Positions 24,305 to 32,206 of a DNA stretch of 44,000 bases are shown here, piece after piece (positions within the stretch are counted from its first letter, which is position 1; each line of letters opens with the position of its first letter). The position numbers and the translations under genes were made by a program. The stretch spans positions 1 through 44,000 of the forward strand of contig CAZEIW010000113.1 in assembly GCA_964512305.1 (NCBI GenBank). Reading direction: 5' to 3'. Source of the DNA: CAZEIW01 sp964512305 (lineage in GTDB: Bacteria; Pseudomonadota; Gammaproteobacteria; Burkholderiales; Burkholderiaceae_F). The notes under the pieces are model-generated. The model did not search any database. It saw only the letters and a list, made by a program, of their open reading frames with translations, and had not been told where the DNA came from.

Positions 24305-25921
24305 ATGAAGCTGGTCACGCAACTCCGGGAGCGCTTCGGGCGCATGAGGATCGGCGCCAAGCTGACGCTCGCATTCGCGCTCGTGCTCGGCCTGATGATG
24401 GCTTTGGGCGGCTTTTCGCTGCTGAGCCTCGCGCGGGTCAACGCGGCCTCGGGCGAGCTGGCCGCCAGATGGCTGCCTGGCGTCGGCCACGCCGATGCGA
24501 TGCGGGCCGCGATGCTCGAGCACCGCGAGCTGCTCGAGAAGCACACCAAGGCCCCGGACGCGAGCTACATGGCCGAGTACGAGGACAAGATGGCCGCGCG
24601 GGCGACGGCGATCGAAGGGGAAGCCGCCGCGTACGAGAAGCTGCTGGGCACCGACGAGGAGCGCGCGCTGTTCGACGCATACCGCAAGGCGTGGGCCGAG
24701 TACCTGCCCACCAGCAGCAAGATCGTCGGGCTCAGCCGCGCCGGCAAGCAGGACGATGCCCGCGAAATCGCGGACGGCGCCGGCAAGATGTCGCTCGACG
24801 ACGCGGTCGCCGCGCTCGACAAGCTGACCGCCATGGGCTTCGACGGCGCCAGGCGCACCGCCCAAAGCGCCGATCTCCTCTACCGCAACGCGCGCCTGCT
24901 GGCGGCGGGGCTGCTGGCGGCCGCCATGCTGACGGGCGCGGTGCTGGCGATCGTTCTCACCCGCGGACTGCTCGGACAGCTCGGCGGCGAGCCGGGCACG
25001 GCGGTCGAGGTCGTTCGCGCGGTGGCCGCGGGCGACCTCACGACACGGGTCGAGCTGCGCCCGGGCGACACGTCGAGCCTGATGGCCCAGCTCGCCGCGA
25101 TGCAGGAGAGCCTGGCGCGGGTCGTCGCGTCGGTGCGCGAGGGCTCGGAGAGCGTGGCGAGCGCGAGCAGCCAGATCGCGCAGGGCAACAGCGACCTTTC
25201 GGGGCGCACCGAGCAGCAGGCGAGCACCCTGCAGCAGACCGCCGCGTCGATGGAGGAGCTGGGCTCGACCGTCAGGCAGAACGCGGCCAATGCGCAACAG
25301 GCGGATCAGCTGGCGCAGAGCGCGAGCGAAGTGGCCGCGAAAGGCGGCGCGGTCGTGGGCCAGGTGGTCGACACGATGAAGGGCATCAACACGAGCTCGA
25401 AGAAGATCGCCGACATCATCGGCGTGATCGACGGCATCGCGTTCCAGACCAACATCCTGGCGCTCAATGCGGCGGTCGAGGCCGCCCGCGCCGGCGACCA
25501 GGGCCGCGGGTTCGCGGTGGTCGCCTCGGAGGTGCGCAACCTGGCGCAACGCTCCGCAGCCGCCGCCAAGGAGATCAAGACGCTGATTTCGGCCAGCGTC
25601 GAGCGGGTCGAGCAGGGCACGGCGCTGGTCGACCAGGCCGGCGTGACGATGAACGAGGTCGTGGCCGCGATCAAGAGGGTCACGGGGATCGTGGGCGAGA
25701 TCAGCACCGCGAGCGCCGAGCAGAGCTCGGGTGTCGCGCAGGTGGGCGAGGCGGTGACGCAGATGGACCAGGCCACGCAGCAAAATGCGGCGCTGGTCGA
25801 GCAGAGCGCGGCCGCGGCCGACGGCCTCAGGGTCCAGGCGCAGCAGCTCGTGCAGGCGGTGGCGGTATTCCGGATCGGGCAGGGCGGCGCGGGCGCGCGG
25901 CCTGCCGCGGGGCTGTACTGA
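24305..25921 (+). CDS. Methyl-accepting chemotaxis protein
   Basis: A 538-aa transmembrane chemoreceptor. TM1 is at about residues 17-40 (LTLAFALVLGLMMALGGFSL). A periplasmic four-helix-bundle sensor (about 41-205) follows, then TM2 at about 212-235. Next come a HAMP domain and the long cytoplasmic coiled coil. The signalling tip contains IDGIAFQTNILALNAAVEAA, AGDQGRGFAVVASEVRNLAQ and RSAAAAKEIK, which bind CheA/CheW. The end (QAVAVFRIGQ) is the common betaproteobacterial form; there is no NWETF-type CheR tether. No other chemotaxis genes are near, so it works with distant partners. The ligand is unknown. The start at 24305 follows GGGGAT. Confidence 0.95.
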   Translation: MKLVTQLRERFGRMRIGAKLTLAFALVLGLMMALGGFSLLSLARVNAASGELAARWLPGVGHADAMRAAMLEHRELLEKHTKAPDASYMAEYEDKMAARATAIEGEAAAYEKLLGTDEERALFDAYRKAWAEYLPTSSKIVGLSRAGKQDDAREIADGAGKMSLDDAVAALDKLTAMGFDGARRTAQSADLLYRNARLLAAGLLAAAMLTGAVLAIVLTRGLLGQLGGEPGTAVEVVRAVAAGDLTTRVELRPGDTSSLMAQLAAMQESLARVVASVREGSESVASASSQIAQGNSDLSGRTEQQASTLQQTAASMEELGSTVRQNAANAQQADQLAQSASEVAAKGGAVVGQVVDTMKGINTSSKKIADIIGVIDGIAFQTNILALNAAVEAARAGDQGRGFAVVASEVRNLAQRSAAAAKEIKTLISASVERVEQGTALVDQAGVTMNEVVAAIKRVTGIVGEISTASAEQSSGVAQVGEAVTQMDQATQQNAALVEQSAAAADGLRVQAQQLVQAVAVFRIGQGGAGARPAAGLY

Positions 25922-25924
25922 CGG

Positions 25925-25946
25925 CCGCCTTGCTTCGGCGAGGCGG
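25925..25946. terminator. Hairpin between the convergent chemoreceptor and imuB genes
   Basis: A stem CCGCCT/AGGCGG continued by GC pairs and closed by a TTCG tetraloop, filling the 25-bp gap between the two stop codons. It could serve both genes. No T-run is present, so this is a structural call only. Confidence 0.4.
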
Positions 25947-27500
25947 TCACGCGAAGAAGCCGTGCAGGTACCACCCGCGCGGTGCAGCGAGCTCGCGATA
26001 GATCCATAAGGTCTGCCCGCGCCGGTTGCGCGCGACGAAGTAGTCGCGATGCACGGTCGGCCGCCGGCCCACGTCCCACCAGCCGGCTTCGATCCGCTCC
26101 GGGCCCGCGAGCAGCGCCAGCGGGCCGCCATGCTCGGGCGGCTCGCCATCGTCGGCGCTGCTGCCGCCGCGATCGCCGGCGCGCGGCCGCAAGGGCTGCG
26201 GCGTCGGCAGGATCAGCAGCGGCCGCTGCAGCGCGGCCGCTGCCGTGCCGCGCAATTCGGCGGCGTCGATCGCCAGCGGCATGATCCTGTAGGCGTGCTC
26301 GGGCCGGTGGTCGTCGATCGCCTGCAACTGGAACACGCGTTCGGAGCCCAGGCGCGCGTGCAGCGTCTCGGCCAGCTGCAGCCAACTCAGCCCTTGCGGG
26401 CCGGTCTGCGGCGCCGGCGGCAGCAGCGTGGCATCCGGCGGGGCGAATGCGGCAAACCGCTCGACCGTCAGCTCGAGCGCGATCGCCGGCTCGGGCAGCG
26501 TCACGCGCGTCAGCCGCTCCTCGAGCAGCTGCGCCAGCCGCCCGGCGTTGCGTTCCGGCACGGCAAGCGCGAGATCGATCGGCGTCGGCGGTATCGGAGC
26601 CGAGCGGCGCGGGCTGTGGCGCGCGCGCAGCAGCAGGCCGGCGGTGCCGGCGTTGCGGCCGCGCAGGAATCCTTCCAGCAGCCGCAGCAGCCGCCGCGCG
26701 GGGAACATCAATTGCGAGCTCTCGGTCACGTCGGCCGGCAGCTCGATGCGCGCCTCGAACCGTTCGGGCGGCACGAACCGCGGCTGCGGATCGGCGAGCG
26801 CCCCCAGCGTGCGATCGAGGTCGGCGAGGCGATGCGCGCCGAAGCGGCGCGCGAACGCATCGCGCGGCAGCCGCAGCAGGTCGCCGATCATCGTCAGCCC
26901 CAGCGCCTGCAGGGTCCCGGTTGCGGCCTCGTCCCAGTCGAGCAGCGTCAGCGGCAGTGGCGCGAGCACGGCCCGCAATCCGGCCGGCTCGGCGGCGTCG
27001 CCCGCGGCGAGCCCGCGCGCGCGTGCCTGCGCGATCAGCCAGGCCGCGCGCGGGGTCGCCGCCGCGCCGTCGGCGGCGTGGTAGCCCAGGCCGCGCAGGC
27101 CGCGAACGATGCGTTGCCGCAGGGCAGGGCGGCCGCCGAACAGCCGCTCGCTGGCGCCGGTTTCGATCAGCACCCCGCTTGCCGACGGTCGTGCCAGCGG
27201 CGCCACCTGGGCGCTGAACTGGTAGGCCCAGCACGCCAGTTCGGCAAGCGCATCGCGCTCGCGCGGCGGCTGGCGTTCGATCGCGATCAGGTCGCGCGCG
27301 AGCGCCTGTGCCGCCGCCAGCTTCAGGCCCGGCACCACGCCGGCCGAACGCGCGGCGCGGTTGCAAAACGCGACCACCGGGTGCTGCGGCGGGCCTTCGA
27401 TGATCGCCAGCGCCAGGACGCCGGCGAGCGCCGGATCGAGCGCACGCTGCGCCAGCTGCAGCGGCAGCGAGGGCAGGGAGAGGGCGAGCCACAAGGACAT
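25947..27500 (-). CDS. imuB: Y-family polymerase-like SOS mutagenesis protein
   Basis: A 517-aa ImuB-type protein, the clamp-binding scaffold that works with DnaE2. The N-terminus LWLALSLPSLPLQL takes the place of the Y-family HIDMDxFYA-type motif, so the catalytic aspartate is absent, as usual in ImuB. QFSAQVAPL, GVLIETGASERLFGG, AAWLIAQARARG and the tail HRDYFVARNRRGQTLWIY are family-typical. No Shine-Dalgarno sequence is visible before the ATG; in the usual imuA-imuB layout it would be coupled to imuA. No imuA is found upstream. A LexA box at 27655-27674 faces it, leaving about 155 bp of leader. It is convergent with the chemoreceptor gene. Confidence 0.93.
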   Translation of the reverse strand: MSLWLALSLPSLPLQLAQRALDPALAGVLALAIIEGPPQHPVVAFCNRAARSAGVVPGLKLAAAQALARDLIAIERQPPRERDALAELACWAYQFSAQVAPLARPSASGVLIETGASERLFGGRPALRQRIVRGLRGLGYHAADGAAATPRAAWLIAQARARGLAAGDAAEPAGLRAVLAPLPLTLLDWDEAATGTLQALGLTMIGDLLRLPRDAFARRFGAHRLADLDRTLGALADPQPRFVPPERFEARIELPADVTESSQLMFPARRLLRLLEGFLRGRNAGTAGLLLRARHSPRRSAPIPPTPIDLALAVPERNAGRLAQLLEERLTRVTLPEPAIALELTVERFAAFAPPDATLLPPAPQTGPQGLSWLQLAETLHARLGSERVFQLQAIDDHRPEHAYRIMPLAIDAAELRGTAAAALQRPLLILPTPQPLRPRAGDRGGSSADDGEPPEHGGPLALLAGPERIEAGWWDVGRRPTVHRDYFVARNRRGQTLWIYRELAAPRGWYLHGFFA

Positions 27501-27654
27501 GAGGACGATGCGGACGGCGGCACGCGGTCGGTCGCGAATGGGCTAAGGTGGGACCCCGTTTCGGACGACATCGTCAGGGTCTTTGCCGTCACGAGTGCAG
27601 GGTCCTGGCCGAGGGATGCGGAGATGCGGGCGAGGGTATGGACGAATGGTCGGA

Positions 27655-27674
27655 TACTGTATAAAAATACAGTA
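27655..27674. promoter_or_regulatory. LexA (SOS) box upstream of imuB
   Basis: TACTGTATAAAAATACAGTA is a near-perfect SOS box (CTGT-N8-ACAG with TA flanks). It lies in the divergent gap between imuB (start 27500) and the cupin gene (start 27749). imuB is the obvious target; an effect on the cupin operon cannot be excluded. Confidence 0.92.
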
Positions 27675-27748
27675 CAACGACGCCTGCCCGGTCGTCAAGC
27701 GGCACGATCCGCGCAGCGACTTGAATTGACAGCAGAGGAGGGCATCCG

Positions 27749-28267
27749 ATGACCAAGCCGATTCTCAACCTTGCCGATATCGAGCTGCAGCCCCGCCCGG
27801 CGGCGCGCGCAGTCACCGGCCCTGCAGCCGCGCGTTTCGATGCCCGAATGGGTTTCGTCTCCCGCCTCATCGGCGCAAAGAAGCTCGGCTACAACCTGAC
27901 CGCCGTGCCGCCCGGCAAACGCGCGTTCCCGTTCCACAATCATCACGTCAACGAAGAGATGTTCCTCGTGATCGAAGGCGAGGGTGAGATCCGCATCGGC
28001 GCGGCCGTGTATCCGATCCGCCAGGGCGACATCATCGCGTGCCCGGCGGGCGGAAGACAGACCGCGCACCAGATCGTCAACAGCGGGACGCGCGAATTGA
28101 AGTACCTGGCCGTCAGCACACTGCAGTTGCCCGAGCTTGCCGAATATCCCGACTCGGACAAGTTCGCGGTGTATGCCGACCTGCCCGCCGGTCCGGACGG
28201 ACAACCGCAGGCGTTCCGTTTCGTCGGGCGCGAGAAGATCGGCCTCGACTACTGGGAGGGCGAATGA
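27749..28267 (+). CDS. Cupin-domain protein
   Basis: A 172-aa single-cupin protein. The metal-binding motif reads FHNHHVNEEMFLVIEGEGEIRIG (shown in part: HNHHVNEE), followed by the second cupin motif around YPIRQGDIIACPAG and AHQIVNSG. The His/Glu set fits a metal-dependent small-molecule enzyme or a sugar/acid binding protein; the substrate is unknown. AGAGGAGG precedes the start. Its stop overlaps the start of the GNAT gene (ATGA), so the two are coupled. Confidence 0.88.
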   Translation: MTKPILNLADIELQPRPAARAVTGPAAARFDARMGFVSRLIGAKKLGYNLTAVPPGKRAFPFHNHHVNEEMFLVIEGEGEIRIGAAVYPIRQGDIIACPAGGRQTAHQIVNSGTRELKYLAVSTLQLPELAEYPDSDKFAVYADLPAGPDGQPQAFRFVGREKIGLDYWEGE

Positions 28268-28872
28268 CCGCCTCGCGACCCCGGCCGCGCGCGCGGCCCG
28301 CGCTGGTAGTACGCCCGCTGACGCCGGAGCGCTGGCCCGACCTCGAGGCGATCTTCAACGCGAAGGGCTGCTCGGTCGCCCGCGGCTGCTGGTGCATGTA
28401 CTACCGCCTCAGCGGTTCGAGGGGGGAACTGCCGCCCGGAGCCACCCACGCGCAGGCAAACCGCGCCGCGCTCAAGCGCCTGGTCGACTCCGGCCGCCCG
28501 CCCGGACTGATCGGGTATCGCGGCAGGCAGCCCGTGGGCTGGGTGTCGCTCGGTCCGCGCGAGGATTACGCGAAGCTGCAACGCTCGCCCGTGATGAAGG
28601 CGGTCGACGATCGGCCCGTGTGGTCGATCGTCTGCTTCGTCGTGCCGGCGCCGTTTCGCGGGCAGGGAGTCGCGCGGGCGCTTCTCGACAGGGCGGTCGC
28701 GTACGCCCGGAAGCAGGGCGCCACGCTGCTCGAGGCCTACCCGGTCGACAAGCGGGGCCGATCCGGCGACGATTCGATGTGGTTCGGCGCCAAGTCGATG
28801 TACGACGCCGCCGGGTTCGAGGTGGTCGCGCGCCGCAAGCCGCATCGGCCGGTCGTCCGGGTGCGCCCCTGA
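28264..28872 (+). CDS. GNAT-family N-acetyltransferase
   Basis: A 202-aa acetyltransferase. The acetyl-CoA-binding motif A is VVPAPFRGQGVARALLDRAVAYA, and the C-terminal MYDAAGFEVVAR is the usual last strand. The front part has CSVARGCWCMYYRLSG, a Cys/aromatic-rich segment seen in a subgroup of uncharacterised GNAT proteins. The acceptor is unknown. It overlaps the cupin gene by 4 bp, suggesting a joint function such as modification or detoxification of a small molecule. Confidence 0.9.
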   Translation: MTASRPRPRARPALVVRPLTPERWPDLEAIFNAKGCSVARGCWCMYYRLSGSRGELPPGATHAQANRAALKRLVDSGRPPGLIGYRGRQPVGWVSLGPREDYAKLQRSPVMKAVDDRPVWSIVCFVVPAPFRGQGVARALLDRAVAYARKQGATLLEAYPVDKRGRSGDDSMWFGAKSMYDAAGFEVVARRKPHRPVVRVRP

Positions 28873-28927
28873 GTTCATCCGGGTCCGTCCCGTCACAACG
28901 GCGGGATCGTCGTCGACAGGAGAGTGC

Positions 28928-29569
28928 ATGGAACTGATCGGAATGCTCGACTCCCCGTACGTCCGCCGCGTGGCGGTGTCGCTGCAACTGCTCGGGCTGC
29001 GCTTCGAACATCGGCCGCTGTCCGTGTTCAGGACCTTCGAGCAGTTCAGCGCGATCAACCCGGTCGTCAAGGCGCCTTCGCTGATATGCGACGACGGCAT
29101 GGTGCTGATGGATTCGACGCTGATCCTCGAATACGCGCAGCGGCTGGCCGCCCCCGGAAGATCGCTGATGCCGGCCGCGATCGACGAGTTCCGCCGCGCG
29201 TTGCGCGTGATCGGGCTCGCGCTGGCCGCGTGCGAGAAGAGCGTGCAGATCGTCTACGAACGCAACCTGCGTCCCCCAGAGAAGCAGCACGAACCCTGGA
29301 TGTCGCGCGTTACCGGCCAGACGCTGGCGGGCTACCGGGAGCTCGAGTCCGAGCTGACGCGCAATCCGCCGCCCGTGCAAAGCCGCACGATCGATCAGGC
29401 GGGCGTCACCGTCGCTGTCGCGTGGCACTTCACGCAGATGATGCTGCCCGACGTCGTCGACGCCACTGCGTTCCCGGCGCTGCGCGGGTTCTCGGCGCGC
29501 GCCGAAGCGCTGCCCGAATTCGCTGCCGCGCCGCACGGCCCGGGTACGTACCGCCCGGCGGCCTCGTGA
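28928..29569 (+). CDS. Glutathione S-transferase family protein
   Basis: A 213-aa protein with an N-terminal thioredoxin-like GST domain (ELIGMLDSPYVRRVAVSLQLLGL, NPVVKAPSL, DSTLILEYAQRL with the glutathione-binding Asp-Ser) and a helical C-terminal domain. The SPYVRR start resembles bacterial beta/zeta-like GSTs. The substrate is unknown. The ATG at 28928 has AGGAGAG close upstream. It lies 55 bp behind the GNAT gene and may belong to the same transcript. Confidence 0.9.
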   Translation: MELIGMLDSPYVRRVAVSLQLLGLRFEHRPLSVFRTFEQFSAINPVVKAPSLICDDGMVLMDSTLILEYAQRLAAPGRSLMPAAIDEFRRALRVIGLALAACEKSVQIVYERNLRPPEKQHEPWMSRVTGQTLAGYRELESELTRNPPPVQSRTIDQAGVTVAVAWHFTQMMLPDVVDATAFPALRGFSARAEALPEFAAAPHGPGTYRPAAS

Positions 29570-29632
29570 GGGCCTGCTGAGGGGCGCCGAGGGCCCGCGG
29601 GGGCCGAGCGGAATCCGTCGGCAGCCCTCGCG

Positions 29633-31183
29633 ATGATGCGGCTCGCCGCTCTGGTGGAGGCGTCCGCGGCCGCGGCGCGGACCGGCAGCAGGCTCGCCAA
29701 GCGCGACGCAATCGCGGCTTGCCTGCGGGCCGCGGCGCCCGACGAGATCGCGATCGCGGTGGCGTTTCTGTCCGGTGAAATCCGCGGCGGCCGGATCGGC
29801 ATCGGCTACGCGACGCTCGCCGGGCTTCGCGGCGGCGCGGCCGCGCAGGCCTCGCTGACGCTTGGCGAGGTCGACGAGGCGTTCGCGCGCATCGCCGCCG
29901 CGACGGGCAAGGGGTCGGCCGGGGAACGCGCGGCGCAGCTGAAGACCCTGTTCGCGCGCGCCGACGCCGCCGAACAGGACTTCCTCGTTCGTCTGCTGAC
30001 GGCCGAGCTGCGCCAGGGCGCGCTCGAGGGCGTGATGATCGAGGCTGTCGCGGCCGCGGCAGCGGTCGCGGTCGCCGAGGTGCGCCGCGCGGCAATGTTC
30101 GCCGGCGACCTGGGCGAGGTCGCCCGGGTCGCGCTCACCGAGGGCGCGCCGGGCCTGGCCCGGATTTCGATCCGCCCGCTCAGGCCGGTGCAGCCGATGC
30201 TCGCGCAACCGGCCGAGGACATCGACGACGCGCTCGCCCGCCTGGGGACCGCGGCGCTCGAATGGAAGCTCGATGGCGCCCGCGTGCAGGTGCACAAGGC
30301 CGGCGACGACGTGCGCGTGTTCACCCGCAACCTGAACGAGGTCGGCGCCGCGGGGCCGGAGATCGTCGAGAGGGTGCGCGCACTGCCGGCGAGCGAGCTG
30401 ATCCTCGACGGCGAGGCGATCGCGCTGGCGCCGGGCGGCGCGCCGCAGCCGTTCCAGATCACGATGCGCCGCTTCGGCCGCAAGCTCGACGTCGAGACGA
30501 TGCGCGCCGAGCTGCCGCTCACGGCCTTCTTCTTCGACTGCCTGTATCGCGACGGCGATCCGCTGGTCGACCGCTCTGCGCGCGAGCGTTTCGCGGTGTT
30601 GGCCGAAGCCGTCCCCGCCCACCTCCTCGTGCCGCGGCTGGTCACGGGCGATCCGTCCGCGGCGCAGGCGTTCTATCGCGAGGCGCTCGCGCGCGGGCAC
30701 GAAGGCGTGATGGCGAAGGCGGTCGACGCTCCGTACGAGGCGGGCAGCCGCGGTTCGAGCTGGCTCAAGGTCAAGCGCGTGAAGTCGCTCGACCTGGTCG
30801 TCCTGGCGGCCGAATGGGGGCACGGCCGGCGCAGCGGGCGCCTGTCGAACCTCCATCTGGGGGCCCGCGATCCGGCGGGCGGCGCGTGGGTGATGCTCGG
30901 CAAGACCTTCAAAGGGCTCACCGACGAGCTGCTCGAGTGGCAGACCCGCGAGCTGCTGTCGCGCGAAACGGCGCGCGACGCGTTCACCGTGTACGTGCGG
31001 CCTGAGCTCGTGGTCGAGATCGCGTTCAACGATCTGCAGGCGAGCCCGCAATACCCCGGCGGCCTTGCGCTGCGCTTCGCGCGCGTCAAAGGCTACCGGC
31101 CGGACAAGCGCGCCGACGAGGCCGACACGATCGACACCGTGCGCGAGCTTTACGCCGGGCAGGCGGCGCGCGCCGGCGGGTGA
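29633..31183 (+). CDS. ATP-dependent DNA ligase (LigB/archaeal-like)
   Basis: A 516-aa ligase that seals nicks through ligase- and DNA-adenylate. The N-terminal helical DNA-binding domain (about 1-175; FLSGEIRGGRIGIG, LLTAELRQGALEGV) is typical of archaeal Lig and mycobacterial LigB. Motif I EWKLDGARVQVH has the adenylated Lys212. Further motifs are ILDGEAIAL, FFFDCLYRDG, EGVMAKAVDAPYEAG and SSWLKVKRV, followed by an OB fold ending LRFARVKGYRPDK. It is not LigD, because it has no primase or nuclease part. It supplements the essential NAD-dependent LigA, which should be elsewhere. The start is at one of two adjacent ATGs. Confidence 0.93.
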   Translation: MMRLAALVEASAAAARTGSRLAKRDAIAACLRAAAPDEIAIAVAFLSGEIRGGRIGIGYATLAGLRGGAAAQASLTLGEVDEAFARIAAATGKGSAGERAAQLKTLFARADAAEQDFLVRLLTAELRQGALEGVMIEAVAAAAAVAVAEVRRAAMFAGDLGEVARVALTEGAPGLARISIRPLRPVQPMLAQPAEDIDDALARLGTAALEWKLDGARVQVHKAGDDVRVFTRNLNEVGAAGPEIVERVRALPASELILDGEAIALAPGGAPQPFQITMRRFGRKLDVETMRAELPLTAFFFDCLYRDGDPLVDRSARERFAVLAEAVPAHLLVPRLVTGDPSAAQAFYREALARGHEGVMAKAVDAPYEAGSRGSSWLKVKRVKSLDLVVLAAEWGHGRRSGRLSNLHLGARDPAGGAWVMLGKTFKGLTDELLEWQTRELLSRETARDAFTVYVRPELVVEIAFNDLQASPQYPGGLALRFARVKGYRPDKRADEADTIDTVRELYAGQAARAGG

Positions 31184-31195
31184 CCGCCCCGGCCG

Positions 31196-32074
31196 TCAGG
31201 GACAAACGCCCGCGGGGCAGACGGCGGACATGTAGCCGCCGCCGCAACGGCTGTCGTGGTCGGCCGCGATCCTCGCGAGGCCCCCCTTGGCCGCCGTTTC
31301 CACGAGACTCGCGAAGCGCTGGCGTTCCAGCGACGGCGAGTCGCCGACGATCGTCCCGTCGCGCTGGATGTACCGCAGCGTCCCGACCGGCGCGTAGTTC
31401 ACGTCGAGACCCCCGCGGGCCAGGCGCGACAGCGGTCCGGCGACGAGGAACGGGCGAAAGGCGAGCGAGGGAGGCACGTGCGGAACGATGTCGTCCGCGT
31501 ATTCATAGCGCGTGCTTTCGATCCGCCCGTTGTACCCCGCGGCGAAAGCCGCATCGGCCGGATGCGCGGCGGCGTAGGTGTAGACGGTCGCCTGGACGCC
31601 GCTTTCGGCGAGCAGCCGCATCGCGGCGAGATCGGCGAGCGAGCCGCCCTTGCTGTGGCCGGTCACGAACACCCGGGTCCCCGAGCTGCCCGCTGCGAGC
31701 AGCCTCGCCACCTCTTTCGACAGCCCGTCCCACAGCGTTTCGAGCGAGTTCCAGAATCCCTGGTGAACGCGGCCCGGCATGCCCGACGCCTCCGTAAGAT
31801 CGGCCTCGAAATCGTTGATCCAGTCGAGCACCGACTGATCGAGGTCCGATTTCGCCGGTGCGAGCGTGCCGCGGAACGCCACGACGACGCCATCGCCCGT
31901 CGTGCCGACCAGGCACGCGTTGATCGCATCGGCGCCGCCGACGAAAGCGGCCGGCGGTGCCGCGAATGCCGCGGCATCGCTGTACGGCTGCTGTGCCGCG
32001 ATCGTGCCGTCGGCCTGGATGCCGTAAGCGCAGACGCTGGCACACAGCAGGCGGCAGTCGAGTGTGGTCGCCAT
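31196..32074 (-). CDS. Class 3 lipase-like protein
   Basis: A 292-aa alpha/beta hydrolase of the class 3 (fungal-type) lipase family. The nucleophile elbow VTGHSKGGSLADLAA has Ser141. GDGVVVAFRGTL and DWINDFEADL match the region around the oxyanion site. YADDIVPHVPP supplies a likely catalytic Asp, and HDSRCGG near the C-terminus a possible His. The start at 32074 (MATTLDCRLL) is chosen because GGGGG lies upstream; a frame extending to 32167 is less likely. No clear signal peptide is seen. It is convergent with the DNA ligase gene. Confidence 0.85.
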   Translation of the reverse strand: MATTLDCRLLCASVCAYGIQADGTIAAQQPYSDAAAFAAPPAAFVGGADAINACLVGTTGDGVVVAFRGTLAPAKSDLDQSVLDWINDFEADLTEASGMPGRVHQGFWNSLETLWDGLSKEVARLLAAGSSGTRVFVTGHSKGGSLADLAAMRLLAESGVQATVYTYAAAHPADAAFAAGYNGRIESTRYEYADDIVPHVPPSLAFRPFLVAGPLSRLARGGLDVNYAPVGTLRYIQRDGTIVGDSPSLERQRFASLVETAAKGGLARIAADHDSRCGGGYMSAVCPAGVCP

Positions 32075-32206
32075 GTTTCCCCCGTGGAAGGTTCGCGCCT
32101 GCCGGGAACGAGGAATCCCCGCTTGTGCGCGCGCATCTATCATCGCGCGATCCGGCCCGCCCGGCACGGGCGTCCGGTGTAATCACGACGCGGAGGGCAA
32201 CCCCGT

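Noticed and set aside
24182..26149. 655-codon open frame opposite the chemoreceptor
   Set aside because: Antisense shadow with Arg/His-rich low complexity.
27501..27654. imuA fragment upstream of imuB
   Set aside because: I checked the frames on the minus strand; none shows RecA-like or ImuA motifs.
27726..27739. TTGACAGCAGAGGA before the cupin gene as a fifth copy of the regulon palindrome
   Set aside because: Only the left half-site matches; the right arm GTCAA is absent and the sequence overlaps the ribosome-binding site.
28472..31051. 859-codon open frame opposite the DNA ligase gene
   Set aside because: Antisense shadow; the plus-strand ligase has all catalytic motifs.
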